The notes: generated from the letters alone by a model not told the origin. A DNA stretch of 64,000 nucleotides from Paenibacillus chitinolyticus NBRC 15660 (GCF_000739915.1 NZ_BBJT01000009.1:62001-126000); one strand, 5' to 3'; shown: positions 28,124 through 38,164, counted from the first letter of the stretch. Program-made: numbers and translations.

Positions 28124-28129
28124 CTAGTA

Positions 28130-28202
28130 TGACCTGAGCCGGGCTCGAACCGACGACCCCCACCCTGTCAAGATGGTGCTCTCCCAGCTGAGCTATCAAG
28201 TC
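28130..28202 (-). tRNA. tRNA-Val (anticodon GAC)
   Basis: The minus strand gives a 73-base cloverleaf: acceptor GACTTGA/TCAGGTC, D-arm AGCTCAGCTGGGAGAGC, anticodon stem CCATC/GGTGG with loop TTGACAG, T-arm GGTTCGAGCC, discriminator A. CCA is not encoded. A promoter lies upstream and a terminator directly downstream. Confidence 0.93.
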
Positions 28203-28241
28203 ATGTTTGTAAAATCTTCAGTTGTCTTAGTGACAAGTAGT

Positions 28242-28270
28242 ATAATATCAAGAATTTAAAACACTGTCAA
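28242..28270 (-). promoter_or_regulatory. Promoter of tRNA-Val
   Basis: On the minus strand TTGACA (28270-28265), a 17-base spacer and TATTAT (28247-28242) lie 39 bases before the tRNA, close to consensus. Confidence 0.8.
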
Positions 28271-28398
28271 CAACTTTTTATAAAACAACTAGAATAAGCT
28301 TATGGAAGAAGACAAACGACTGGGAGACGTTGTGAACGTTTTAGACGGTTATTTGAATCACACGAGAAGACGAAAGCTTTCCGGGAGAGAGGTATCAA

Positions 28399-28794
28399 AT
28401 GAAACGGATCATTTCCTCACGGCTGGCAGGGAATCTCCTGGTGCTACTAAATACGGGCATGTTTTTGGTGCATGTTCTGATTCTGCTTAAAGTCATCCCT
28501 TCTCATTTTATTTGGGGAGGGCGCATTAACGGGGAATCCGAGCTTGTTGCTCTGGAAAGTGTGTCTGTTGTCATCCAGATCGTATTTATCGCCTTAATCG
28601 CTTTAAAAACGGGATATTTGCTGCCCGGCAGGTTCAAACGAACGGCTCGAATAGGGCTGTGGCTGCTGTTCGTTTTTATGGTTCTGAACACGGCCGGCAA
28701 TCTGGCTTCCATATCCGGTCCGGAAAAGCTGTTTATGACGCCGTTGACCGTCGTACTCGCTTTTCTATCACTTAGACTGGCGGTGGAGAAATAA
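28399..28794 (+). CDS. Four-span membrane protein, unknown function
   Basis: This 131-residue product has four predicted spans: about residues 12-31, 50-70, 82-101 and 110-126. The loop between spans 1 and 2 is FIWGGRINGESEL. The short, hydrophobic design resembles small conserved membrane proteins of Bacillales, with no enzymatic motif. GGGAGAGAGG precedes the ATG. Confidence 0.65.
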   Translation: MKRIISSRLAGNLLVLLNTGMFLVHVLILLKVIPSHFIWGGRINGESELVALESVSVVIQIVFIALIALKTGYLLPGRFKRTARIGLWLLFVFMVLNTAGNLASISGPEKLFMTPLTVVLAFLSLRLAVEK

Positions 28795-28961
28795 CACCGG
28801 GCCCAGTCCCGGCAGTTGTCCGAAAGAAAGTAGGCGGCTCTCCGGTCAGGGGATTCGTATTTGACGGGCACGAAGTGTTTCCTGAACTTTCCGGTTCCTT
28901 TATAATCAGAGAAGGGCGGTCAAGATTAGGCCCGATTTATACAGAGAAGGGAAGAGGAAGG

Positions 28962-29162
28962 ATGGAACGCTGGGAATACCAGACGCTTAAATTTTTTACA
29001 AAAGGTTTTTTTGTGGGTGGAAAATTAGACCTGGACGAATTTGATCAGGACCTGAACGAAATGGGGGCTCAAGGCTGGGAATTGATTTCCTGCTTTGACA
29101 CAAGCCAGCATCAAGGATCTTCCAAAGAAGTGATCTGTGTATTTAAAAGAAAGCTATTTTAA
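28962..29162 (+). CDS. DUF4177-like small protein
   Basis: From ATG 28962 (upstream GGAAGAGGAAGG) the product is 66 residues: MERWEYQTLKFF at the start and LNEMGAQGWELISCFD in the middle. It ends in a basic strand VICVFKRKLF. This WEY...GWELI pattern is the DUF4177 fold; function unknown. A terminator follows. Confidence 0.75.
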   Translation: MERWEYQTLKFFTKGFFVGGKLDLDEFDQDLNEMGAQGWELISCFDTSQHQGSSKEVICVFKRKLF

Positions 29163-29183
29163 CGTGCTCATACATTTATCCAC

Positions 29184-29226
29184 AAAAGCCCTCCTGCCGC
29201 TTTAAAACGGTCTTGGAGGGCTTTTT
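29184..29226. terminator. Bidirectional terminator between convergent small genes
   Basis: AAAAGCCCTCC pairs with GGAGGGCTTTT around a 20-base loop, with T's on one side and A's on the other. Confidence 0.85.
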
Positions 29227-29264
29227 CAAAACCGTGAAGACATGTCAGTCAAAAGCTCGGCCGG

Positions 29265-29462
29265 TTATCGCTTATCCGCCGGTTTGTCGGAGGAAGGATC
29301 AGTCGGATGCTCGCCGGAAAGATTGTCCATAATCTCCTCCACGATATCGCTCACGGGATCGGTTGCGGCTTTGTCCTCGCGGTCCGGAGGGGTGTTGATG
29401 CCGCCCGCTGTATTCGAAGTTTCATTATATATGCCGATATCATCGTTCGATCGCTTGTTCAT
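29265..29462 (-). CDS. Small acidic hydrophilic protein, 65 residues
   Basis: ATG 29462 follows AAGGGAG by about nine bases. The product starts MNKRSNDDIGIYNETSN and ends SSDKPADKR. It is Asp/Glu/Pro/Ser-rich, without hydrophobic core or Cys. It looks intrinsically disordered. I do not recognise it. Confidence 0.5.
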   Translation of the reverse strand: MNKRSNDDIGIYNETSNTAGGINTPPDREDKAATDPVSDIVEEIMDNLSGEHPTDPSSDKPADKR

Positions 29463-29674
29463 GTAAGATAACTCCCTTCGCTATAAAATAGACGTACGGT
29501 TTTTCGCCGTGACAAGCCGGGCAGCCGGTTTCGTCTCTTTAAGTTAACCGTTACGAAGCTAATTTAAACCACCTCAAATTAATTATCCAAATTTTCTGAC
29601 AATTTTATTGCAATAAATGGTAAGGCATTTTATAATGAAAACAGAAGGAAGAACAAGAGAAAGGGTGAGAAACC

Positions 29675-29911
29675 ATGATAATGATAGTCTGGATCATCGT
29701 AATCGGCTTTATTGTCCTTAGATTGGCCACAAGCGCTTATAATCCGCCTAAGAATCGTAAAAACAAGCACCACTATTCCGATTCCGGCAGCAGCGGCTAT
29801 ACGGATTCCGGTTGGAGTTTCTGGGGAGGCGGTTCCGATTGCGACAGCGGAAGCGGAGGAGGAAGCGATTGTTCCGGAGGGGGAGACGGGGGAGGCGGCG
29901 GTGGCGATTGA
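29675..29911 (+). CDS. Membrane-anchored Gly/Ser/Asp-rich small protein
   Basis: This 78-residue product has one N-terminal span (MIMIVWIIVIGFIVLRLAT), a basic patch (PPKNRKNKHH) and then a tail made almost only of Gly, Ser and Asp with two Cys, ending in a run of Gly. The ribosome site AAGGGTGAG precedes the ATG. Similar short proteins with an anchor and a Gly-rich tail occur in Bacillales; their role is unclear. Confidence 0.6.
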   Translation: MIMIVWIIVIGFIVLRLATSAYNPPKNRKNKHHYSDSGSSGYTDSGWSFWGGGSDCDSGSGGGSDCSGGGDGGGGGGD

Positions 29912-29932
29912 AGCGCACCGGGCGCTTTTTTT
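29911..29932 (+). terminator. Terminator after the Gly-rich protein gene
   Basis: AAGCGC pairs with GCGCTT around ACCGG, followed by T's. Confidence 0.75.
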
Positions 29933-29977
29933 AATGTTTACGGACTTTTAACGGGAAATCAAATAGCTCATGATGTA

Positions 29978-30006
29978 ATCCGCTTAAATGAAGAAGCGGT
30001 TTTTTT
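29978..30006 (+). terminator. Second terminator hairpin
   Basis: CCGCTT pairs with AAGCGG around AAATGAAG, followed by T7. It may back up the terminator about 50 bases before it. Confidence 0.7.
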
Positions 30007-30116
30007 GCGCTGCGTAAAAATAACTAAGAAAATCAGGAGGAAAACTTGCTTCGTCTTTTGTTTTGTCCCAAAATAAGGACAGAAAGAAGTTTATTATACC
30101 GAGAGGGGCAGAAGAG

Positions 30117-30503
30117 ATGGCGGTTACAAAATTGGAACACGTGGGTGTAATGGTTGCCGATATGGAAAAATCGATTTCGTTTTACGAATCCGTCGTAGGG
30201 TTGAAACTGAAAGATACCGTGACCAACGGGGCGATGAAGCTGGCGTTCCTTGGCTTCGATGTAAAAGGCGAAACGGAAGTCGAGTTAATCGAAGGATACG
30301 GCGGAAGCTTAACCGAAGAGGGCCGGGTCCATCATCTGGCTTTTACGGTTGACGATATCGAAGCGGAATTTGAACGTGTCCGCAAGACGGATGTCGTGAT
30401 GATCGATACGGAAATTACAACGCTGCCAAACGGATCGCGTTATTTCTTTTTTCACGGTCCGGACGGCGAATGGGTGGAATTTTTTCAAAGCACGAGAGCT
30501 TGA
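30117..30503 (+). CDS. VOC-family protein (glyoxalase / methylmalonyl-CoA epimerase-like)
   Basis: From ATG 30117, preceded by GAGAGGGG, the product is 128 residues. It has the paired beta-alpha-beta-beta-beta modules of the vicinal oxygen chelate fold. Candidate metal ligands are His in KLEHVGVMV, Glu in EVELIEGYG, His in RVHHLAFTVDD and Glu in GEWVEFFQ. The substrate cannot be read from sequence; glyoxalase I and methylmalonyl-CoA epimerase are both possible. Confidence 0.8.
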   Translation: MAVTKLEHVGVMVADMEKSISFYESVVGLKLKDTVTNGAMKLAFLGFDVKGETEVELIEGYGGSLTEEGRVHHLAFTVDDIEAEFERVRKTDVVMIDTEITTLPNGSRYFFFHGPDGEWVEFFQSTRA

Positions 30504-30566
30504 TTTTCCATGACTAACCTCATTCATTCCCGGCGGTTTAAGAAAATCCGGTAAGTCGACCGGATG

Positions 30567-32274
<1,708 letters not shown>

Positions 32275-32305
32275 GCCTCCGGTCTTGGCTCTGCTTACTT
32301 CATAC

Positions 32306-32357
32306 AATAGGTCCTCCGGAGGTTGCGTCAGAATATCCGACACCGGAGAGACCTATT
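32306..32357 (+). other. Hairpin after glpK, possible terminator without a T-run
   Basis: AATAGGTC (32306-32313) pairs with GACCTATT (32350-32357), and TCCGG with CCGGA inside. The following T's are few, so termination would be weak. Confidence 0.5.
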
Positions 32358-32523
32358 TGTGCTGCCCCGGAAAAGCGATAGGACTTCCGAATAAGGACGA
32401 ATTTCCTGTTTTTTACCAGCTTAGTTTGATCCGGAAGATAAACCGGGTAAGAAAAAGGAAGCTGCCGCGTTTAGGCAGAGACATGTTGGCATATCCTAAA
32501 TTATCGGATCAGGAGGTTTCATA

Positions 32524-33165
32524 ATGCGAAAACCAATTCTGTCCCTGCTGCTCTCTGCAGCCGCCGTAGTGGCGATGACCGGCTGCGGCAGCGGCAACAA
32601 CAAAAACGCGGGACCGAACTCCACCGTTACCCCGGAAGCACTGCCTACCGCCGCAACAGCGCCTTCCGCTTCGCCGGGCGCAACACCGTCCGCTTCACCG
32701 TCATCTTCGTCCGGAGTCGAGATTGAGCTTAAGAACGGAGAGGGAAGCGTGATAGGCACGGCACGGTTTACCCAAGAGAACAAAGGGGTCCGCATCCAGG
32801 TTCAGGCTACGAAACTTGCTCCCGGAGAACATGGCCTCCATGTTCATGAAAGCGGCGTCTGCGCCGGGCCGGATTTCAAGACGGCAGGGGGACATTTTAA
32901 CCCGAACTCCAACTTGCACGGGATGGAAAATCCCCAGGGGCCTCACGTGGGTGACCTGCCGAATTTGAAAGCGGAGGCAAACGGAGAAGCCAAGCTGGAT
33001 ACGGTATCGGAAGCTTTTACTCTGGAGAAGGACAAGCCGAATTCGTTGTTAAAGCAGGGAGGAACATCGCTGGTCATCCATGAAAAGCAGGATGATATGA
33101 AGTCCGATCCGGCCGGAAATTCGGGTAACCGCATCGCGTGCGGCACGATATCCGAAGGCAAATAG
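32524..33165 (+). CDS. sodC: Copper/zinc superoxide dismutase, lipoprotein
   Basis: This 213-residue lipoprotein has lipobox MTGC (Cys21) and a Pro/Ser/Ala-rich spacer to about residue 64, then the SOD barrel. All expected metal ligands are present: His106 and His108 (HVH), His124 (GGHFNP), His132, His141, Asp144 (HVGD), His186 (VIHEK). The disulphide pair is Cys113 and Cys206. B. subtilis YojM lacks one copper ligand; this one looks catalytically complete, so it should dismutate superoxide outside the membrane. AGGAGG precedes the ATG. The next gene begins 29 bases on and may be co-transcribed. Confidence 0.9.
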   Translation: MRKPILSLLLSAAAVVAMTGCGSGNNKNAGPNSTVTPEALPTAATAPSASPGATPSASPSSSSGVEIELKNGEGSVIGTARFTQENKGVRIQVQATKLAPGEHGLHVHESGVCAGPDFKTAGGHFNPNSNLHGMENPQGPHVGDLPNLKAEANGEAKLDTVSEAFTLEKDKPNSLLKQGGTSLVIHEKQDDMKSDPAGNSGNRIACGTISEGK

Positions 33166-33194
33166 GCGATTAAGCTGGATGGAGGCAAGCAAGC

Positions 33195-33836
33195 ATGATC
33201 AAGACCCAGGAACTCAAGCAGCAGATGGACGATCTGTCCAAGCAGAACGATATGCTTCTTGTGGAGTTTGAACAATTAAAAAAAATGATTATGAACGGCG
33301 GATCTCAAAACTCCGGCGATAGCTCGGGCGGTTCGGACAGTTCGGGCGGCGGCCAGTATGAAACGGGCCAAAGTACGAACGACGGGCAGCAGCAAAGTCA
33401 GAATCAAAACCAGAGTCAAGGTCAAGCGGGAACCGGAGGCAGCCAGTCCACCAGACGCAGCGCTTCTTCCGGTAACAGGCAGCAGTCCCAGGGCGGCCAA
33501 AACCAGCAGGATTCTTCGTCCGGCAGCGGAAATCAGCAAGCCCAAGGCTCTTCCCAGCAGCAAAACGGGAATTCCGGCAATAACGGAAGCTCCGGCAATA
33601 ACGGAAGCCCTGCCGCCGTTTCTGAAATGGCGGACGATCTCTACGTCATCAAAAACATGGTCGAACAGTTGGAGAGAAAAACGTCCCAATACGTTTCCGA
33701 ACAGACGAACCAGTCCTTGTCGGAGAAGGATGTCGTTAATCTGGTCTTGTATCTGATGAACGGCATGATCGACTGGACCAGTGAATTTGTGGGAAAAAAC
33801 CAGTCCTCATCGGGTTCGTCGGGACCGATGCAATAG
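33195..33836 (+). CDS. Coiled-coil protein with a long Gln/Ser/Gly/Asn-rich low-complexity centre
   Basis: This 213-residue protein has an N-terminal coiled coil (about 1-33, MIKTQELKQQMDDLSKQND...). A disordered region of about 110 residues follows, made mostly of Q, S, G and N. A second helical part (about 142-200, VSEMADDLYVIKNMVEQLERK...) completes it. Two tandem copies of SGNNGS lie near the end of the low-complexity part. No signal peptide or membrane span. The function is unknown; it could be a scaffold or a coat-associated protein. A terminator follows. Confidence 0.7.
   Translation: MIKTQELKQQMDDLSKQNDMLLVEFEQLKKMIMNGGSQNSGDSSGGSDSSGGGQYETGQSTNDGQQQSQNQNQSQGQAGTGGSQSTRRSASSGNRQQSQGGQNQQDSSSGSGNQQAQGSSQQQNGNSGNNGSSGNNGSPAAVSEMADDLYVIKNMVEQLERKTSQYVSEQTNQSLSEKDVVNLVLYLMNGMIDWTSEFVGKNQSSSGSSGPMQ
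33573..33608 (+). repeat. Two tandem 18-base repeats inside the low-complexity gene
   Basis: Two exact 18-base units (33573-33590, 33591-33608) each encode SGNNGS. They show that the low-complexity part grows or shrinks by slippage. Confidence 0.8.
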
Positions 33837-33840
33837 CGTG

Positions 33841-33866
33841 AAAGCCGTGAGAACGGCTTTTTTTTT
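33841..33866 (+). terminator. Terminator after the low-complexity gene
   Basis: AAAGCCGT pairs with ACGGCTTT around GAGA, followed by a long T-run. Confidence 0.88.
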
Positions 33867-34025
33867 ACCTGAAAAATGGGAAAATCATTGATTCATTCTT
33901 TAGAGAATTCGACAAGATACACTTATTTACAGTTGTCGGAAGTCCATATAAAGTAATGATAGTGTTGTTTACTGCAGGGGCTTGACCCGCAAGAACCGGA
34001 CTATTAGAGAGGATGAGCAGGGAGT

Positions 34026-34208
34026 ATGAGAAACATCGATATTCGAGTCATGAGCAAGCAGCTTGGATTTGGTACCGAATCCTTGGAGTCTTGGCTGACC
34101 AAGGAGCGGCAGCAGGAACCGGAAAACCAGCCGGCTTACCGTCTGGAAAGCCTTCGTCCTTGTTACGAGAACAGGCCGTCGGATGAGTTTGTCTCTCTTT
34201 CCCTTTAA
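34026..34208 (+). CDS. Small unknown protein, 60 residues
   Basis: ATG 34026 gives 60 residues beginning MRNIDIRVMSKQLGFGTESL and ending DEFVSLSL. The nearest purine-rich sequence is only a few bases before the ATG, so the start is uncertain. Polar, helix-prone, no known motif. Confidence 0.4.
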   Translation: MRNIDIRVMSKQLGFGTESLESWLTKERQQEPENQPAYRLESLRPCYENRPSDEFVSLSL

Positions 34209-34303
34209 CAGGGATGTCAGCAGGATTCGGACCTCAACCTTCTTACTCTACCACCTTCCTTCCTACAAACGCCCCCCGTCTTAGTACATATCCGACTTCA
34301 TAC

Positions 34304-34330
34304 AAAAAAGCCTCTCCGGAAAGGAGAGGC
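34304..34330 (-). terminator. Terminator of the CBS protein gene
   Basis: On the minus strand GCCTCTCC pairs with GGAGAGGC around TTTCC and is followed by T6. Confidence 0.85.
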
Positions 34331-34359
34331 CGCGAACATCTTCATCCCGCAGCTTACCG

Positions 34360-34773
34360 CTAAACGGGTGCCTGGAACATTTGCTTGGCACAGTATTCGA
34401 TAATGTCACTGCGGCGCACAATTCCGATGAAATTACCTGCGTCATCCACGACCGGTACAAAGTTCTGCACCTTGGCAAGATCAATGAGATCTTCCATGTT
34501 CGCATGAATGTGTACCGGTTTATTTCTCATCCGGAGGGGGACTTCCTCGAGCGTATGCCGATGGGCGTTATCGAACGTGATACCCGGAGAATTTTTCAAA
34601 AACCAGAGGAGATCGCCCTCGGTTACTGTTCCCATATATTTTCCATCCTCCGTAAGGATGGGAACCGCCGTATAGCGGTGATATTCCATTCTTTCCAAGG
34701 TTTGTCTCAGTGTGGCATCAATCGTCGTTGTGATGACTTCGAGTTTGGGCAAAAGAAAAAAGGCAATATTCAT
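34360..34773 (-). CDS. CBS-domain pair protein
   Basis: This 137-residue protein is made of two CBS motifs: about residues 10-60 (ATLRQTLERMEYHRYTAVPIL) and about 78-130 (IHANMEDLIDLAKVQNFVPVVDD). CBS pairs bind adenosine nucleotides. Small stand-alone ones in Bacillus (YkuL/CbpB) bind cyclic di-AMP, so that is a reasonable guess. ATG 34773 follows AAAGGAG by eight bases; the frame extends to 34818 without a ribosome site. Confidence 0.8.
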   Translation of the reverse strand: MNIAFFLLPKLEVITTTIDATLRQTLERMEYHRYTAVPILTEDGKYMGTVTEGDLLWFLKNSPGITFDNAHRHTLEEVPLRMRNKPVHIHANMEDLIDLAKVQNFVPVVDDAGNFIGIVRRSDIIEYCAKQMFQAPV

Positions 34774-34993
34774 GAATAATACTCCTTTGCGTAATAAGCG
34801 CAATTTATCATTTCTCACGATCTATTATACTATATCGGGGAGTCAGAAACGAATCCGCAGAAGTGGAAGTTTGGAGTAACAGCGGATGAGCCTATAGGAG
34901 ACTCCGGCCGAGCGGGGGCGTTCCGTCTGGACAAGGGTGCGCGGATAAGTTATCATATCTCGTATCGTTTGGACGAAAGGGGAACAAGGGCAG

Positions 34994-35431
34994 ATGGAAA
35001 TTATTCGCGTTACGACGGACGAACAACTTAAAGAGTGTCTGAGCGTCCGCAAAGAAGTCTTCGTTGATGAGCAGAACGTGCCGCTGGAACTTGAAATAGA
35101 CGAGCTGGACGCCTCTCACCAAAGCGGTCATCATTTTCTGATCCGTGAAGGGGGGAAGGCGATCGCGGCTGCCAGGTGGAAGCCTTATGAAGAAAACCGG
35201 GCGAAACTGCAGCGTATCGCCGTCCTCAAGTCGAGCCGGGGAACCGGTCTCGGATCCGTACTCGTGCAAGCGATGGAAGCCCAGGCCAAAGAACTCGGCT
35301 ATACGGGAGCGGTTCTGGATGCGCAGTGCCAAGCCGAGCCTTTTTACAAAAAAATCGGGTACGAAACGATTCCCGGGGAGCCGTTCGATGACGCCGGTAT
35401 CCTTCACGTAAGAATGGTTAAACCTTTATAA
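34994..35431 (+). CDS. GNAT acetyltransferase (YjcF/ElaA-like)
   Basis: This 145-residue product begins MEIIRVTTDEQLKECLSVRK and has the YjcF signature VFVDEQNVPLELEIDELD. The acetyl-CoA loop is SSRGTGLGSVLVQAM (about residues 79-93), then VLDAQCQAEPFYKKIGYE. The acceptor is unknown. It converges on the kinase gene with only three bases between the stops. Confidence 0.82.
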   Translation: MEIIRVTTDEQLKECLSVRKEVFVDEQNVPLELEIDELDASHQSGHHFLIREGGKAIAAARWKPYEENRAKLQRIAVLKSSRGTGLGSVLVQAMEAQAKELGYTGAVLDAQCQAEPFYKKIGYETIPGEPFDDAGILHVRMVKPL

Positions 35432-35434
35432 ACC

Positions 35435-37066
35435 TCACACCGCGTCCTTGCGCCGGTTAAGCGGATAGCAGGGAGTCGATTCCGGTTCGGCAAGGGGAAA
35501 GGTCATAATGAACGTCGTGCCTCTGCCGATAAAACTTTCCACTTCGATCGTACCGTTGTGATCCTGCACAATTTTATGGCAGATGGACAGGCCCAGTCCC
35601 GTTCCGCTGTCTTTGGTCGTGAAAAAGGGATTGAAGATCTGGTCCAGCTGTTCCGCAGGAATTCCGCTGCCCTGATCTTCGATTTCAAGTACAGCATGGT
35701 GATCGCGCTCATATAGGCGGATCGCCATTTTTTTATTGTCTTCCATAGATTCATACGCGTTTTTAAAGAGATTAATGAGCAGCTGCACCATTTTATCCGG
35801 GTCCATCCAAATATTCAGCGGTTTTTCCGGAGGATCATACACGATTTCATGACCCAGCCGGGACATCTCGGATAAGGTCAGCGAGATGACGCGCTGTATA
35901 CAAACCTGCATCGACAGTACTCTGAACTGTACGGCGTGAGGCTTGGAGAACTGGAGAAATTCGGCGGTCAGCTCGCTCATTCTGCTGATTTCGTCCATGA
36001 TCAAAGGGTACCAGTTTTCGATGTTGTACCCGTTCGATTTCGAGATCTGGAGGAACCCCTTAATTGTGGTCAGGGGATTCCTGATTTCATGCGCCATGCC
36101 GGAAGCGAGTTCGCCGACGATTCTAAGCTTTTCCGAGCGAAGCATATGTTCCTCGCGCTTCAGCCACATTTCCCGCTTCATGCTGAACAGGCTGTTTTCC
36201 GCAACCAGCACGAGATCGTCCTTCGAAGAAGCGTCATCGGGCAGCACCGCGATACCGTAAGTGATTTGAATCCCCGTCAATTTGGGGAGTTCGGATCCAA
36301 GCTGCTGATCCACATAGGCCCGCATCGCGTCTTTGTCCTCATATGTAACAGCTACCGCGAACTCGTCTCCCCCGTACCGGGAAATAAAAGCCGCCTGTGA
36401 AAATTTGATTTTCAGCAGAACCGCGATCTGCTTCAGGATCTGGTTGCCCGCTTGAAAGCCCTGCGTTTTGTTCATCGCCTTCAGGTCCGTACAGTCAATC
36501 AGGATAAACAGCAGCCGGCTCTCCTTGTCGACCAGGTTATGGAGCATCGCGTGGCACGCTTCGAAATTGGGCAATCCGGTCAAGGAGTCATGGGTCATCA
36601 ACTGATTTCTTTCCCCGGCTAATTTGTCTCGTTGTCTAAATGTGTTGAATACGGTCAAAGCGAGTCCCATAAAGATGCTGAAATTGCTTAAGTAGAGAAG
36701 AACCATCCAGTGCGGCGGATAAACGGAAAAGGCCGGAGCGGTGATCAGCGCGATAACGGCAAAGGTGACGAGATTGAGCGTAACGAGCATCCAGACGGTT
36801 TTCCGCGACTTGGACTCGTAAACTTCCGAGGCGAGCAGGAGCAAGTAAAGGGTGAAGCACCAATCGGTTTGGCTGCTCCAGTGAAACAGCGTAAGCAGAA
36901 CCAGTTTGACGGCTGAAAAGGTGAGGGAGGATCCCTTAAGGCCGAGGACGGCGGCAGCGAGGAACAGCAGGCTGAGCGGGAGCCATCCGCTAACGGACAG
37001 ACCGAGCTTCCACGAAGCGATGCTGATGACCGAGGCATAGAAGATAACGAACCATTTGTAAATCAC
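35435..37066 (-). CDS. Membrane sensor with GGDEF domain fused to a histidine kinase
   Basis: From GTG 37066 the product is 543 residues. About six membrane spans (residues 5-140) lead into a GGDEF domain (about 155-300), then a dimerisation/phosphoacceptor region with His326 in GMAHEIRNPLTTIKGF, and a C-terminal ATPase (N-box NLFKNAYES, G-box GTGLGLS). The kinase half is like the sporulation phosphorelay kinases. The GGDEF motif itself is intact (232-236), but the usual GHxxGD is GFQAGN and the inhibitory RxxD site is absent. The GGDEF part may therefore bind nucleotide without making c-di-GMP. GTG 37075 is an alternative start. No response regulator is adjacent. Confidence 0.85.
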   Translation of the reverse strand: MIYKWFVIFYASVISIASWKLGLSVSGWLPLSLLFLAAAVLGLKGSSLTFSAVKLVLLTLFHWSSQTDWCFTLYLLLLASEVYESKSRKTVWMLVTLNLVTFAVIALITAPAFSVYPPHWMVLLYLSNFSIFMGLALTVFNTFRQRDKLAGERNQLMTHDSLTGLPNFEACHAMLHNLVDKESRLLFILIDCTDLKAMNKTQGFQAGNQILKQIAVLLKIKFSQAAFISRYGGDEFAVAVTYEDKDAMRAYVDQQLGSELPKLTGIQITYGIAVLPDDASSKDDLVLVAENSLFSMKREMWLKREEHMLRSEKLRIVGELASGMAHEIRNPLTTIKGFLQISKSNGYNIENWYPLIMDEISRMSELTAEFLQFSKPHAVQFRVLSMQVCIQRVISLTLSEMSRLGHEIVYDPPEKPLNIWMDPDKMVQLLINLFKNAYESMEDNKKMAIRLYERDHHAVLEIEDQGSGIPAEQLDQIFNPFFTTKDSGTGLGLSICHKIVQDHNGTIEVESFIGRGTTFIMTFPLAEPESTPCYPLNRRKDAV

Positions 37067-37189
37067 ACAATCCACCCCACTTGAAAAAGGCCGTGCCGCG
37101 CAGCGGAGCGAGTGAACGGGGCCGGGCTCACAAGCGCGAAAGGCCAAAGTTTTGGATTAGTACTTTAGTCCTGTCTTCGTTAAAAACAC

Positions 37190-37214
37190 GAAAACCAGGC
37201 AGGTCACCTGGTTT
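37190..37214 (-). terminator. Terminator of the MBL-fold hydrolase gene
   Basis: AAACCAGG pairs with CCTGGTTT around seven bases, followed on the minus strand by TTCG and a T-rich stretch. Confidence 0.7.
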
Positions 37215-37232
37215 CTTAAAACGGATGCGGCT

Positions 37233-37976
37233 TTATAAAGTGTAAATTTGATGCTGCTTGATAAACGACATTTTTCCCGTTTTACCGACAAAAGCCGGCA
37301 TATTGTCCCCGTAGTGCATAAGCCGAATCCTGGATTGGACCGATTCGGGGAGCGTGAGCAGCTCTTCAAGCGCGGCGTGAACGACGCCGGGCCCTTCCAA
37401 CTGGCAGTCGTGGAAAATATGGCGGCAGTCTCTTTGCCCGACGACTTCGTTTAAAATCAGCTCGGGCTGAAAAATCATATCGGCACTGTAGAAAATGGTG
37501 TCGTTAACGAATAGGGAGAAGCTGGGCTTGCCGGCGATATGAGGCGTCCGGATAATTTCGATACGGAATCCCGTATGAATTTCAGAAGGCCTGCCTTCTT
37601 CGAGCAGTTCGACGTCGAAATAATCCGCCAAGCGGTTTAAATTTTCTCCGGTGTTCTCCATTCCGCCCTTCAAGGTATGTTCCCAGACAGGGGCCTCCAG
37701 CGCGGCGGGCAGCAGCAGTCTGAGCTTTCGGCCGTATATGTAACGCATTTGCAGGGCCAGCTCTTCAAGCCCGCCGACGTGATCGGAGTGCAGGTGCGTA
37801 ATCAGGACAGCGTCCAGTTCATCCGGCTTCATATTCAGCTCATGCAGAGCGCGCGGTGCCGTATTCCCGGCATCGACCAGGAGAGTAAAACCGCTGCAAG
37901 TCCAAAGTGCATTGTTGTTATAATATTTCTTGGCAAACGCACTGCCGGTTCCGATCATTTGCAGCTGCAAGCTCAC
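37233..37976 (-). CDS. Metallo-beta-lactamase-fold hydrolase
   Basis: From GTG 37976, eight bases after GGAGG, the product is 247 residues. The zinc motif HLHSDHVGG is at about residues 61-69. Further ligands are likely in RTPHIAGKP, the FYSADM Asp and the final His of RLMHYGDN. The layout suggests a ribonuclease Z/phosphodiesterase-like or quorum-quenching hydrolase; the substrate is unknown. Confidence 0.8.
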   Translation of the reverse strand: MSLQLQMIGTGSAFAKKYYNNNALWTCSGFTLLVDAGNTAPRALHELNMKPDELDAVLITHLHSDHVGGLEELALQMRYIYGRKLRLLLPAALEAPVWEHTLKGGMENTGENLNRLADYFDVELLEEGRPSEIHTGFRIEIIRTPHIAGKPSFSLFVNDTIFYSADMIFQPELILNEVVGQRDCRHIFHDCQLEGPGVVHAALEELLTLPESVQSRIRLMHYGDNMPAFVGKTGKMSFIKQHQIYTL

Positions 37977-38164
37977 AGAATAAGCCTCCGATCTGTAGAG
38001 TGACGTACTACCCACACTCTAGCACGGAAAAAGTTGGATTTCAACCGCTTTCAATTGTCAAATCCATGCGACATTCAAGTAAAACGGCTTCTTCCCGAAG
38101 CCAAGGAGTGGTATAATAAAGGATGAAAGAACTGCAGTGATGTTAGGGAAGGAAGGGATAGGAG

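Larger units (their letters stand above)
28087..28202. repeat. Copy 3 of the tRNA-Val repeat (intact tRNA end of the island)
   Basis: This copy contains the whole tRNA-Val plus its terminator and the shared ATAAACGGCG edge. Copies 1 and 2 are shorter. The set marks a tRNA gene used repeatedly as an integration site. Confidence 0.8.

Noticed and set aside
28302-28490. 62-codon frame overlapping the four-span membrane protein
   Set aside because: No ribosome site, and it overlaps a better-supported gene in another frame.
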